NCBI GenBank assembly: GCA_965242775.1
Contig: CBDETI010000027.1
Location: 1-64,000, forward strand
DNA: 64,000 nt
Origin: JAWPMT01 sp965242775
GTDB taxonomy: Bacteria > Bacteroidota > Bacteroidia > Cytophagales > Cyclobacteriaceae
Reading direction: 5' to 3'
The position numbers and the translations under genes are program-made. Shown piece by piece: positions 19,001 through 27,008 of this stretch. Below the pieces are notes generated by a model that saw only the letters and a list, made by a program, of their open reading frames with translations, was not told where the DNA came from and ran no database searches. The stretch's first letter is position 1. Each line of letters starts with the position of its first letter.

Positions 19001-20982
19001 ACAACAAACTCCAATTTGATGCCCTAGAAAATATCATTGGAACCGCAACTACTGCAGTTTATGCTCCGCAGGAAGCGCCATTTCCGGTGGTGTCTGAGTT
19101 GGTAGATGTCGGGAGTTCTTTCGAGATAGATAGAGGGGTATCAGGTTCGGCCAATAGCTATAGCTGGACCAAGGATGGGGATCCCTTAACGCTTTCCGGG
19201 AGTATACTGCAGTTAACTAATATTAGTGAGGGAGATGATGGTATTTATGAGGTGACCATCACTAATTCGTTGGTGACAGATTTAACACTCCGGCCTGGCC
19301 CAATTGAATTGAAGGTGAGTTCCTTATCCCGCGACCGGGATGCGCTATTAGTATTATATGATCAAATGGGGGGGCAAAACTGGACGAATCCGGTCAATTG
19401 GTTAGATGAACCAGAGGTTGAGTCCTGGTCGGGTGTGACCCTCAATGAAGGTAGGGTTTCCGGGATTGATTTAAGGGAAAACAATCTGATCGGTGAGCTT
19501 CCTACACAGATTCTCGACATAGCGGGGTTACAAAGCCTGGATCTGGCAGAGAATGAAATAACGGGTTTGCCAGATTTAAGATCCCTTTCAGAGCTGCTTA
19601 CGGTGGATGTCTCTGGCAATCGGCTGGATTTTGGGGATCTGGAGGAAAATGCAAGAATTTCGGGGATCTCTTATGAAAACCAAAAACCCTTTGCAGTCCA
19701 GGCGGCGCCAACTTTAGTACCAAAAGGCACGAGCGTGACGATAGCTCCGGGGATAGGGGGATCAAATAATAGTTATCAATGGAGTGTATCCGGTCCCGTG
19801 GCCAATGGGGATATTGCAGGAGCAGAGAGTGCTACCTATACAATTCCCGCAATTGATTATACAACGATGGGAGATTACTTCCTGACAGTGAACAATGCGC
19901 TGGTTCCTGGCCTCACGCTGACAAGCGCACCACAAGTGACTTTGGCCACAACTACTGTTAGCTTCCTGCCAACTTATGTTTCCAATAGTGATGCAACCGT
20001 TATATTGGATGAAGGCGATGGCTTCCTTCTCAAAGTAACCTCCCCAGGCCAACCCTTTGATTCGGTGGCTTCTATGCCGGCCCTGGGGAATGAGTTGGTG
20101 TTTGCGGAAACGGTTTTAGGAGATTATTTATTTTCAATTACTACAGATACCCTCTTCTTGCGAGGATCGGGCTCGACGATCGATTCTGTGAAACTGCTTC
20201 CAACTTATTATCGAAGCACTTTTCTATGGGAAGAAGCGGACACGTTGTTCCTGCGGGATCAATTGCTAAGCCAGCCGATTGCCATGCAAAGAAGGCCGGC
20301 GCCTTTAACCCCTGCGGATGGTGATGGCACCGTTGGTTTGTTTGTAGAGTCGGATTTTGCTAATGAAAGAAATGTCGAAAACGGGCGAGTAAATGCCCGA
20401 AGAAAGTTGCAAAAAGTGGGTTGCTCCCTCCGACGGAGGAGACGAGCTACAGGTGGTCGCCCGGAAAATGACGAATTTGAATTAGTAGTCTACAAAGAAA
20501 CTGATGCTGATGGCCGGGTCACTTTTGAGAATCTTCCACCCGATACCTATCGGCTCAATATTGAATACCCTGGTATTCCGATGGATCCTGATTCCTTTGT
20601 CGAATTTGAGGTGGGCGCCAATGGGCTGGAGAATAACACTCTGGAATTGGAGGCAACCGTCGATGAAAACGGAATTTCCGTGGCACTGATCGAGGAGCTA
20701 GGCTTCTACAGGAGGTATTTCAAAGATTTGAATGTGTACCCCAATCCGGTAAGTTCTACTTTGAACATTACCTATTCGAAACTACTCTCAGATCAAGTGC
20801 AGCTTCAAATCCTGGATCTGCAAGGGAAGACGATCCATGAGCAAAAAATGAACCGGGGATACGGACGTTCCGCTCAGGTGGATGTGAGTTCGGCGCAGGA
20901 GGGAATGTATATGCTTAGATTTTTTGATCGCAAACAACCGCGGAAGACCATTGTTTCATACAAAATTATAATTCGCCGGTGA
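13081..20982 (+). CDS. 2633-residue T9SS cargo protein with DP-repeats, fibronectin-like and leucine-rich repeats
   Basis: The start is taken at 13081 rather than the in-frame ATG at 13069, since MNLRRFLLGILVFIGLEVLGQ is a clean signal peptide and lies one base after the preceding stop. In order: an Ig-like region; six tandem copies of a 78-residue EYF[VI]DTDPG.G unit that ends in GPY and VES (about residues 100-558); a segment starting GNWSNPATWSTG, typical of Bacteroidota surface proteins; seven near-identical 123-residue fibronectin type III-like repeats (about 1017-1875); two leucine-rich repeat blocks (about 1880 and 2085), each followed by an Ig-like domain; an SdrD B-like domain; and a T9SS type A tail (VYPNPVSSTLNI to KIIIRR). 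It is a surface protein, probably for binding or adhesion. Before the SdrB-like part is an odd Arg-rich stretch (CSLRRRRR, about 20428-20450). The sensor kinase gene follows by 56 bases. Confidence 0.85.
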   Translation: MNLRRFLLGILVFIGLEVLGQDINKITVTIFQNGSSIDTQEFTGFTPAQSIDETVSLNTSALVPGIYSFSVTVTDSDNVSSVLSTGTFVQEAAIVNNADVTDGEYFIDVDPGTGMGNPISFTPGADITSTETLNLSGLSPGFHTIYFRAEEETGLWGPYKARTIFVESSIGYSDVVTVEALEYFVDTDPGGGAGTPIGITPTSDISLTSTLSTAGLSPGFHTLYLRGKLENGAWGPYQSSIIYVESATGAGDVVTVEELEYFIDLDPGPGLGTPIAVSPAGDITLTSTINTDGLSPGFHTIYLRGKLEDGAWGAYQSSIVYIESAVGAGDAVTVEALEYFVDTDPGPGLATPIAISQSTDVSLTTSINSSGLTPGFHTVFLRGKLLDGTWGAYQASTVFVESNVGVADVVTIEALEYFVDTDPGGGMGTPIAVAPSGNISLTQTLNLAGLSEGFHTIYLRGKLEDGAWGPFTGYTILVESNSRTGGNQIVAMEYFVNTDPGVGNGIAITAGLPASNIDQMANINTSSLSPGMHEVSLRVQDQTGTWGHYRTQTVQVLAATLASSVNSGNWSNPATWSTGMIPASTDSVVVNHNITLDVASAGILALTLASGGNLDLNGNEIQITGRFASQSGGNLTASGGTIRLNGGNQTYEHTGDITHANLFFDGGGTKTLDYQSNNGLFVTDSLHVSSGVQLSFTDTPEIILNNNADFVNRGTIISTDKWSLIVDGSSHDIDGGDFVNVSFQAAATVNQLSDFNYDGSFATPASGATWNMGAFDIDLGTDWSFDAMDNLNFTAGAQLIASQGITFASAAPSPTLNVNIGSDTFDGSAGLIFGTNQDLVVNSGNITMGNAAFSGNGGLTVSGGTVNVNNQQLTFGNGGSIAIASGTLNISGASSQLAGATSSDGYSINLTSGMLSLSGTNVSELTGNGISLTGGTLMLSSVEFSNGLGTSYLTFGAGFDGETFSNIGFGAGPTYSVVIDNGVNETITFNNATGAFAGPANDNPGDQGTIIWAGGPSTPTTQASNVSITNIGETTADLSWTDGDGTSRLVFVAEGSPTFPSPTNSSSYTANATFGSGADLGDWFVVYNGSDNTVSISGLTGGMSYSVAVLEYNGTSGSELYNTSTGTDNPGTFTTNSSLSTPTTQASNVSITNIGETTADLSWTDGDGTSRLVFVAEGSPTFPSPTNSSSYTANATFGSGADLGDWFVVYNGSDNTVSISGLTDGTSYSVAVLEYNGTSGSELYNTSTGTDNPGTFTTNSSLSTPTTQASNVSITNIGETTADLSWTDGDGTSRLVFVAEGSPTFPSPTNSSSYTANATFGSGADLGDWFVVYNGSDNTVSISGLTDGTSYSVAVLEYNGTSGSELYNTSTGTDNPGTFTTNSSLSTPTTQASNVSITNIGETTADLSWTNGDGTSRLVFVAEGSPTFPSPTNSSSYTANATFGSGADLGDWFVVYNGSDNTVSISGLTDGTSYSVAVLEYNGTSGSELYNTSTGTDNPGTFTTNSSLSAPTTQASNVSITNIGETTADLSWTDGDGTSRLVFVAEGSPTFPSPTSSSSYTANATFGSGADLGDWFVVYNGSDNTVSISGLTGGTSYSVAVLEYNGTSGSELYNTSTGTDNPGTFTTNSSLSAPTTQASNVSITNIGETTADLSWTNGDGTSRLVFVAEGSPTFPSPTNSSSYTANATFGSGADLGDWFVVYNGSDNTVSISGLTDGTSYSVAVLEYNGTSGSELYNTSTGTDNPGTFTTNSSLSAPTTQASNVSITNIGETTADLSWTDGDGTSHLVFVAEGSPTFPSPTNSSSYTANATFGSGADLGDWFVVYNGSDNTVSISGLTGGTSYSVAVLEYNGTSGSELYNTSTGTDNPGTFTTTDLGLERDSLALVKIYEALQGASWTDNSGWLVLEVSNWAGVTLTSGRVRSLHLAGNNLQGDLPDIESGLEVLDSLDLSANAITNIGGFTSLSSLDWFNVSNNKLQFDALENIIGTATTAVYAPQEAPFPVVSELVDVGSSFEIDRGVSGSANSYSWTKDGDPLTLSGSILQLTNISEGDDGIYEVTITNSLVTDLTLRPGPIELKVSSLSRDRDALLVLYDQMGGQNWTNPVNWLDEPEVESWSGVTLNEGRVSGIDLRENNLIGELPTQILDIAGLQSLDLAENEITGLPDLRSLSELLTVDVSGNRLDFGDLEENARISGISYENQKPFAVQAAPTLVPKGTSVTIAPGIGGSNNSYQWSVSGPVANGDIAGAESATYTIPAIDYTTMGDYFLTVNNALVPGLTLTSAPQVTLATTTVSFLPTYVSNSDATVILDEGDGFLLKVTSPGQPFDSVASMPALGNELVFAETVLGDYLFSITTDTLFLRGSGSTIDSVKLLPTYYRSTFLWEEADTLFLRDQLLSQPIAMQRRPAPLTPADGDGTVGLFVESDFANERNVENGRVNARRKLQKVGCSLRRRRRATGGRPENDEFELVVYKETDADGRVTFENLPPDTYRLNIEYPGIPMDPDSFVEFEVGANGLENNTLELEATVDENGISVALIEELGFYRRYFKDLNVYPNPVSSTLNITYSKLLSDQVQLQILDLQGKTIHEQKMNRGYGRSAQVDVSSAQEGMYMLRFFDRKQPRKTIVSYKIIIRR
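13381..14755 (+). repeat. Six tandem DP-repeats of about 234 bp
   Basis: Each unit encodes about 78 residues, opening EYF[IV]D[TVL]DPG and containing GLSPGFHT[IL]YLRGK, then WG.Y and a VES end. Units 2 to 5 are closest; units 1 and 6 diverge, as expected for array ends. DNA identity is moderate, so the array is older than the 369-bp array in the same gene. Confidence 0.88.
16129..18702 (+). repeat. Seven near-identical 369-bp tandem repeats (fibronectin III-like)
   Basis: Units begin at 16129 and recur every 369 bp. Each encodes TTQASNVSITNIGETTADLSW, VFVAEGSPTFPSP, DWFVVYNGSD and YSVAVLEYNGTSGSELYNT segments. Differences are few: S-T-P versus S-A-P at the junction, D versus N after LSWT, and G versus D before G-[TM]-S. 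The last four junctions share S-A-P, the first three share S-T-P, a sign of block duplication. The array is fully in frame and would be unstable through slippage or recombination. Confidence 0.95.
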
Positions 20983-21038
20983 TGCCACTATTTTAAACAT
21001 AGGTGTTAGTTTGAATCTAAGAAACATCCATTTGCCCG

Positions 21039-23987
21039 TTGATTATCAGAAATTTCCTGCTTTGGTTGATATTTTGTCTGGTGGTAGTGCCCCGTGCCAC
21101 GAGCCAAACGGAAGTTGGTGCTCCTCTGATCGAAAATTTCACTAGAAAAGTATACGGGGGAGAAGACCAGAACTTTGATATCATTCAATCCAAAAATGGG
21201 TGGTTATATGTGGCCAATGGCGCCGGGGTATTAATTTTTGATGGCGTAAGATGGCAAACCATTTCCGTAGAGTTCAATGCGGGGGTTTTGAGGTTGGCTG
21301 AATCTGAGCGCGGGACAATATACGTGGGTGGGTTAGAGACTCTAGGTTTTCTTGAAACGGATGAGAGCGGCCTGACCAAATACCAATCCCTTTTGCCCGT
21401 CACGGAGGAATCTGTCCGGGATTTCTATATTTCTACAGCCACAGCGACGATTGCCGATAAGGCCTACTTTGTTACGGATAAATACCTCCTATGCTACGAT
21501 GGTAATGACGTGAAGAAAGTGCTGGACCGACAAGGCACACTGGCGGACAAATTCGTGCCCTACCAGGATGGCTTACTATTGGTGGGTTCAGGCGGCAATT
21601 ATGTTATCGACCAATCCGGTAAGGTAACAGGCCTGGATACGGTGCTAGGTGCCCAGAGCCAGCAGGTGATCGGTTTCTTCTTTGGTAAATGGCTCATTAA
21701 AGAAGGAGCGGCGCTGTTTTGGTTGCTCGATGGCGAGAGGCTGCGCTGGCCTGATGGCAATGCTCTTGCAGCGGCGGGTTGGTTTGCGATTGATGAGGTA
21801 GGTCCCGGGTTGATCGCATGGGGGAGTTTTGCGCAAGGCGTTTATTTAGTTGATGATTCTGGAAGGATACAGGCGCATTTATCCACTGAGGAGGGATTGG
21901 CCAATGATCGGGTTTATCGTTCGCTTGTAGCAACAGATGGTTCTATCTGGTCTGCTACCGACATTGGCTTATCACAGTTCTTAAACCCAGCACTGGTTTC
22001 CCAGTTTTCTTCCAGAAATGCGGCAAAATTTGCTATTGAATCTATTGCCCGGTTTGACGATGAAATACACGTGGGTCGGGACCAGGGGATTCAAATACTA
22101 GCGAATGAAAAATATAACTCGGCCTATAAGGGGGTTTTTAACGAGAACTTTGCCTTTTCCATCAGGAATGAAAATGATGAGCTTTTTGGTGCTTGCCAGT
22201 CCGGGTTTATTGTTGTCAGGGATGAGAAGCTGACCCGAATTGATTCCAAACCTTCCAGGGCTCTCCTGCAGGTGCCGGGGACAGGCCACTACCTCGTGGC
22301 TCGAACGCAAGGGTTAGATGTCCTGTCGCGTAATGGGGATCTTTTTTCTCATGAGGGATCTTTGCTCACCGAGTTAAATGAGCTTCGATCAGTTGTCATG
22401 GATAAGGACGGGAAAATTTGGGTCGGTACTTTCCTCAAGGGGGTGGTGGGCCTTAATTTGAATTTGGACAATGTATCAGCTTCGGAATATAAAGTTTACG
22501 GTGTTGAGGATGGCCTGGCTGTACTCAACGACAATGAGGTTTTCAGGGTAAGGGACAAAGTTATCGTAGCGGCACCCGGAGGATTGAAAATCCACAACCC
22601 AGACTCGGACCGGTTCATACCTTATAGCGAGTTTGGGACTGATTATTCTAATGGCAGTCACTGGATTTACCGCATTGCTTACGATGACGTAGAAGATGAA
22701 GTCTGGTTGGCTAGCTATGAACCCGCCAAGATCATCCACATCTCCGGACGGAATAGCCAGCAGGTGGTGGATGATCAAAGTTTCGCTTTCATGAAAGATC
22801 GTCCCGCGTATGCAGTTTATCCGGAAAGTAACGGAGTAGTCTGGTTCGGCGGACCCGAAGGTCTGGTGAAATTTGACAGGAAACATGACAACAGGAAGTT
22901 TAATGGCTTTCAGGCGCAGGTTCGTCAATTGAAAGTACGGGGAGATTCCGTAGTTCGGGAAGGGCCCTTTGGCGGCGAATACGAACTGCCTAATTCTCTG
23001 CGAGATGTTCGTTTCGAAGTAACGGCGAATTTCCTCTATCAAGCCGAGCAAACCGAATTTCGCTACCAACTTGTGGGATATGATCCGGATTGGTCGGAAT
23101 GGACAAGCGAAGCTTTTAAATCCTATACCAATTTAAGTGATGGCAGCTACGAGTTTAATGTTATCGCCCGTAATGTCTATAATGAGCTAAGTGAAACCAA
23201 TACCATGATTATTTCCATTGCTCCTTTTTGGTACGAGACCAAATGGTTTAGCGCATTTTTAATCCTGGGATTGGCCACTTTGGTTTTTGGCTCTGTAAAG
23301 TATATCAGAGAGCGGCGATTGTTGAAGAAGGCTGAGGCAGATGCCAGAGTGCAAGCGGCGGTTATTGAGGAGCAGGAGCGGGGCTTGAAGGCTGTTTATG
23401 AGGCTACGGAAGACGAACGCCGGCGGATTGCCAAGGACCTGCACGATGGTCTGGGCCAACAATTGACAGCTATCAAAATGGGATTTCAAAGATTATCTGT
23501 CGCAACTGAGGACCAAGAGGTTAATTTTCTGAAGAAATTAATCGATGAAACCGCCCGGGAGGCCCGTGATATTTCGCATAAAATGATGCCACGCTCTTTG
23601 GTGGAACTGGGCTTGGTTCCTGCGATCGAAGACATGTTGTCCAAAAGCTTTCGCCCCATGGACGTGACTTATACATTTGAGCATTTCAATTTGGATGAAC
23701 GATATGAGGAGCGATTGGAAATCACCATTTACCGCATTATTCAAGAGCTAATTAACAATGTGATCAAACACTCAGAAGCGACGACTGTCGCTGTTCAACT
23801 ATTTAAAAATCGGGAGCAATTAATATTGGTCGTTGAGGACGATGGGCGAGGATTAAAGGAGACCGATCAAAGGGGGAATGGGTTACTGGGTATAAAGCAC
23901 CGTTTGAATGCACTAAATGGAAAAGTCAACTGGTCACCTAGTCCGGAGGCAGGTACCACCGCTACGATCTCAATTCCGATAATCTGA
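21039..23987 (+). CDS. Propeller-domain sensor histidine kinase (reg_prop/Y_Y_Y, HisKA_3)
   Basis: A 982-residue membrane sensor. After a signal sequence comes a periplasmic region of about 600 residues with reg_prop-like propeller repeats (for example KNGWLYVANGAGVLIFDG and GSIWSATDIGLSQF), a Y_Y_Y domain (about residues 626-730), one membrane segment (WFSAFLILGLATLVFGSVKY, about 737-756), a coiled coil, a HisKA_3 dimerisation domain with the phospho-accepting His802 in AKDLHDGLGQ, and a HATPase domain with the N-box ELINNVIKH and G-box GLLGIKHRL. It lacks the receiver and AraC domains of hybrid systems. The start is TTG at 21039, the only candidate after an in-frame stop at 21018. The stop overlaps the ATG of the response regulator by one base. 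It probably detects an external glycan or envelope signal. Its place just after the 2.6-kDa-residue surface gene suggests, but does not show, control of it. Confidence 0.9.
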   Translation: MIIRNFLLWLIFCLVVVPRATSQTEVGAPLIENFTRKVYGGEDQNFDIIQSKNGWLYVANGAGVLIFDGVRWQTISVEFNAGVLRLAESERGTIYVGGLETLGFLETDESGLTKYQSLLPVTEESVRDFYISTATATIADKAYFVTDKYLLCYDGNDVKKVLDRQGTLADKFVPYQDGLLLVGSGGNYVIDQSGKVTGLDTVLGAQSQQVIGFFFGKWLIKEGAALFWLLDGERLRWPDGNALAAAGWFAIDEVGPGLIAWGSFAQGVYLVDDSGRIQAHLSTEEGLANDRVYRSLVATDGSIWSATDIGLSQFLNPALVSQFSSRNAAKFAIESIARFDDEIHVGRDQGIQILANEKYNSAYKGVFNENFAFSIRNENDELFGACQSGFIVVRDEKLTRIDSKPSRALLQVPGTGHYLVARTQGLDVLSRNGDLFSHEGSLLTELNELRSVVMDKDGKIWVGTFLKGVVGLNLNLDNVSASEYKVYGVEDGLAVLNDNEVFRVRDKVIVAAPGGLKIHNPDSDRFIPYSEFGTDYSNGSHWIYRIAYDDVEDEVWLASYEPAKIIHISGRNSQQVVDDQSFAFMKDRPAYAVYPESNGVVWFGGPEGLVKFDRKHDNRKFNGFQAQVRQLKVRGDSVVREGPFGGEYELPNSLRDVRFEVTANFLYQAEQTEFRYQLVGYDPDWSEWTSEAFKSYTNLSDGSYEFNVIARNVYNELSETNTMIISIAPFWYETKWFSAFLILGLATLVFGSVKYIRERRLLKKAEADARVQAAVIEEQERGLKAVYEATEDERRRIAKDLHDGLGQQLTAIKMGFQRLSVATEDQEVNFLKKLIDETAREARDISHKMMPRSLVELGLVPAIEDMLSKSFRPMDVTYTFEHFNLDERYEERLEITIYRIIQELINNVIKHSEATTVAVQLFKNREQLILVVEDDGRGLKETDQRGNGLLGIKHRLNALNGKVNWSPSPEAGTTATISIPII

Positions 23988-24637
23988 TGAGCAAAGCCAA
24001 AATATTTATAGTGGATGATCACCAGCTGGTCCTGGACGGATTGGAAAAAATCATCAACGCAGAAGCGGATATGGAAATAATAGGCACTGCTAATAACGGA
24101 AAAGATGCCATTGAGCGTGTTCCGATCTTCAAACCAGATCTGGTCCTGATGGATTTGGATATGCCAGTGCTTAATGGTATGCGTGCGGCGGATACTTTGA
24201 TCAAACAAAACCCTGAGATCAGGATTGCTATGCTCACAATGCACGGAGAAAGGGCCATAATCGAGAAAATGATCTCCATGGGCGTGGCTGGTTACTTTCT
24301 GAAAAATGCCGATAAGGAGGAATTTGTGGCAGGTATAAAAATGATTCTTAAGGGCAAAAAATTCTTTCAATCAGATGTGGTAGTTGGCATGTCCCGACCT
24401 GCTACACAGTTGAAGAGCAATGCAGCAAACCTTGCATTGTTGAGTACGCTTTCTGATCGGGAACAAGAAGTACTCAAGACGATCGCAGCTGGTAAAACCT
24501 CCAAGGAAATTGCTGCCGAGCTGCATATCAGCGAAAGAACGGTGGAGACGCATCGACGAAATATTCACAACAAATTAGAAATCAAGAACCTGGCGGGGCT
24601 CGTAAGGTTTGCCATTGAAAATGGTTTGCTTGACTGA
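23987..24637 (+). CDS. LuxR/NarL-family response regulator
   Basis: A 216-residue transcription regulator. The receiver domain has the acidic pair Asp10-Asp11, the phosphorylation site Asp56 in LVLMDLDMP, and a Lys in YFLKNAD. The C-terminal helix-turn-helix contains LSDREQEVLKTIAAGKTSKE and ERTVETHRRNIHNKL, the standard LuxR signature. The gene overlaps the kinase gene by one base (ATGA type), so the pair is certainly co-translated and cognate. The regulated genes are not visible from sequence; the adjacent surface protein operon and the downstream barrel are candidates. Confidence 0.95.
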   Translation: MSKAKIFIVDDHQLVLDGLEKIINAEADMEIIGTANNGKDAIERVPIFKPDLVLMDLDMPVLNGMRAADTLIKQNPEIRIAMLTMHGERAIIEKMISMGVAGYFLKNADKEEFVAGIKMILKGKKFFQSDVVVGMSRPATQLKSNAANLALLSTLSDREQEVLKTIAAGKTSKEIAAELHISERTVETHRRNIHNKLEIKNLAGLVRFAIENGLLD

Positions 24638-24694
24638 CAAGGGACCTGAAAATGCCCATATTTCAATTATTTATCACCTAGAAACAACACGAAA

Positions 24695-25270
24695 ATGAAA
24701 AAAACACTTATCGCTTTTGGCGCTATGATGGTCATAGGAGCCACTGCACTAATGGCCCAACCGAAATTCAGAGTCCACGGGGACATTGGTTTTGCCCAGG
24801 CAACCGGAGACTTTGGTGGTGACGATGCCAACCTGGGTTTCGGTATCGCGGTGAATGCCCGATATGCTTTTTCCAACAAATTGGATGTTGGTCTCGAGTA
24901 CGAAGCCTCCTTTATAGTCACCGCTACATTGGACGATGCGGATATCGATGCCACAGGCATTACCGGATACCAGGCAAAAGGGTATTATCACTTCCTCGGG
25001 GGTAAATTTTCGCCGTATGTAGGCCTGGGCGTTGGCTTTTTCTCCATAGAAACTCCGGAGATCACAGCCGACGATGGAAATGGCAATCAACAAGTAGTTG
25101 TACCGGGCCGGAGCACTACCAATTTTGGCTTTTCCCCCGATTTTGGGCTGAAAATTGGCAAGTTTGTCCTTGGCGCAAAATATACCGATGCGGGGGAAGT
25201 CCCCGGAGGGACGATCAATGCCACCTATCTGCGGTACTATGCGGGACTAACTTTCACCATTGGCGCGTAA
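24695..25270 (+). CDS. Outer-membrane beta-barrel protein
   Basis: A 191-residue protein with signal peptide MKKTLIAFGAMMVIGATALMAQ. The mature part has alternating amphipathic strands (FGIAVNARYAFSNKLDVGLEY, split by short turns, then GYYHFLGGKFSPYVGLGVGFF) and ends in a hydrophobic strand YAGLTFTIGA, as for an eight-stranded OmpW/OmpX-like barrel. No ligand can be named. It lies 57 bases after the response regulator on the same strand and could be in that operon or its target. It converges with the SulP gene on the other strand. Confidence 0.75.
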   Translation: MKKTLIAFGAMMVIGATALMAQPKFRVHGDIGFAQATGDFGGDDANLGFGIAVNARYAFSNKLDVGLEYEASFIVTATLDDADIDATGITGYQAKGYYHFLGGKFSPYVGLGVGFFSIETPEITADDGNGNQQVVVPGRSTTNFGFSPDFGLKIGKFVLGAKYTDAGEVPGGTINATYLRYYAGLTFTIGA

Positions 25271-25313
25271 ATCCATTACTCGCACCATGACGCATAGCTT
25301 GTAGTGGTAGTTT

Positions 25314-26927
25314 TTATACTTCTCGATCTACCAAATCAGTCACGACATAGTACCTCGGATCGTCGATGGAAGAGGCTATTAGATCCTTAAATGTTGGGCT
25401 GGCTTTGAGTAAAAGTGTCTGGCATTCCGGGCTGAGGTGAGTCAATCTCACCTCCTTGCCTACGTTCTGATACTTCCTGACCAGGTTTGAAATTGCCTCA
25501 ATGCCAGAGTGGTCACCCACGCGGGACTCGATGAAGTCAACTTCTATTCTTTGCGGGTCATTGGCAGGGTCAAACTTTGAGTTGAAATTTTGGATCGAAC
25601 CAAAAAAGAGGGGTCCCCATATTTCATAAACCTTGGTTCCGTCTTCACGCATCCTTTTCCGGGCCCGGATCATGGTTGCGTTCTTCCAGGCGAAGACCAA
25701 GGCGGACATGATCACTCCCACAAATACGGCGATAGCTAAATCCTGCCATACAGTCACCGCCGAAACCGTTACCAGTACCACCGCATCCGGAAGGGGGATC
25801 CTGTTCATAATTCTGAAACTACTCCAGGCGAAAGTGCCGATCACCACCATGAACATAACACCTACAAGTGCAGCGATCGGTATTTGTTCAATAAGCGGAG
25901 CTCCGAAAAGAATAAAACATAAAAGCGCGATGGCTGCTGTAGCTCCGGAGAGCCTTCCGCGTCCTCCGGAGTTGATATTAATGATGGACTGGCCGATCAT
26001 GGCACAGCCACCCATGCCACCGAGTAGGCCATTTAACAAGTTCGCACCTCCCTGGGCTACACTTTCACGATTACCACTGCCCCTTGTATTGGTCAGTTCA
26101 TCTACCAGATTGAGTGTCATAAGGGACTCGATCAATCCAACTGCAGCAAGCAGTGAAGCTGTTGAGAGAATCAGACCCCAGTGACCTTTAATCGTCCCGA
26201 ACAGACCAAATAGTTGCCATTGAAATGATGGAAGGGAACCTTGCAAACCTTCTCCTCCACCGTCACGAATGAAAGAGCCAACAGTGGTTACGTCAATGCC
26301 TCCTAGGATAGTGATCCCCGCAACTATCAAAATGGCCGTTAAAGCAGCCGGTATTTTTTTTGTGAGTTTGGGAAGCAGGACCATAATGCCCATGGTCAAA
26401 GCCACCAGCGCCAACATCGTATAGAGGTTTGGGCCTTGCATCCACTGCATTTCACCGGAGATGCGGGTTTTGAAAAGCCCTAACTGGGAAAGAAAAATGA
26501 CAATAGCCAGGCCGTTGACAAAACCCATCATTACAGGGTGGGGGATCAATCGCACAAACTTGCCCAACCGGAGAACACCAGCCGTCATCTGGATTATTCC
26601 TACCAAAATGAGTGTGATAAAGAGCCATTGCAACCCAAGGTTGGCAATGGGTGATGGCATTGATAAACCCACCTCGTTTCCTTTCTGGATCAAGTGCACC
26701 ATCACCACCGCCATGGCACCTGTAGCTCCGGAGATCATACCCGGTCTGCCGCCAAATAGCGATGTAATAATGCCCATAAGAAAAGCACCATAAAGCCCAA
26801 CCATCGGATCTACGCCTGCAACGAACGCGAATGCGACTGCCTCAGGCACCAAAGCCAGGGCCACCGTTAGTCCCGAAAGAACATCATCTTTTAGGTTGAA
26901 GGTAAAATTTCGAAATATTCTTCTCAT
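25314..26927 (-). CDS. SulP family inorganic anion transporter with STAS domain
   Basis: A 537-residue inner-membrane transporter of sulfate, bicarbonate or related anions. It has ten or more hydrophobic segments, starting with a SulP signature (DVLSGLTVALALVPEAVAFA, then GVDPMVGLYGAF and SGATGAMAVVM) and a C-terminal STAS domain over roughly the last 100 residues. The start is set at 26927 (MRRIFRNF) rather than an upstream in-frame ATG at 26984, because a promoter-like pair lies inside that upstream stretch and the transporter family begins near this position. The minus-strand neighbour upstream is metZ-like; a sulfate role would fit sulfur assimilation, but such short SulP proteins are often bicarbonate carriers, and the substrate cannot be decided here. 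Confidence 0.88.
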   Translation of the reverse strand: MRRIFRNFTFNLKDDVLSGLTVALALVPEAVAFAFVAGVDPMVGLYGAFLMGIITSLFGGRPGMISGATGAMAVVMVHLIQKGNEVGLSMPSPIANLGLQWLFITLILVGIIQMTAGVLRLGKFVRLIPHPVMMGFVNGLAIVIFLSQLGLFKTRISGEMQWMQGPNLYTMLALVALTMGIMVLLPKLTKKIPAALTAILIVAGITILGGIDVTTVGSFIRDGGGEGLQGSLPSFQWQLFGLFGTIKGHWGLILSTASLLAAVGLIESLMTLNLVDELTNTRGSGNRESVAQGGANLLNGLLGGMGGCAMIGQSIININSGGRGRLSGATAAIALLCFILFGAPLIEQIPIAALVGVMFMVVIGTFAWSSFRIMNRIPLPDAVVLVTVSAVTVWQDLAIAVFVGVIMSALVFAWKNATMIRARKRMREDGTKVYEIWGPLFFGSIQNFNSKFDPANDPQRIEVDFIESRVGDHSGIEAISNLVRKYQNVGKEVRLTHLSPECQTLLLKASPTFKDLIASSIDDPRYYVVTDLVDREV

Positions 26928-26948
26928 ACTGTCGCAGAAATAAGCGCG

Positions 26949-26984
26949 CAAAGATAGAATATTTGGTTGCTTGACCAGAGTCAA
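26949..26984 (-). promoter_or_regulatory. Probable promoter of the SulP gene
   Basis: On the minus strand TATCTTTG (26956-26949) matches TAnnTTTG exactly, with TTG (26984-26982) 25 bases upstream, slightly more than usual. The leader to the ATG at 26927 would be about 15 bases. This supports the shorter start. Confidence 0.5.
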
Positions 26985-27008
26985 CGATATCAGCGTGGAA
27001 TAATGTCT

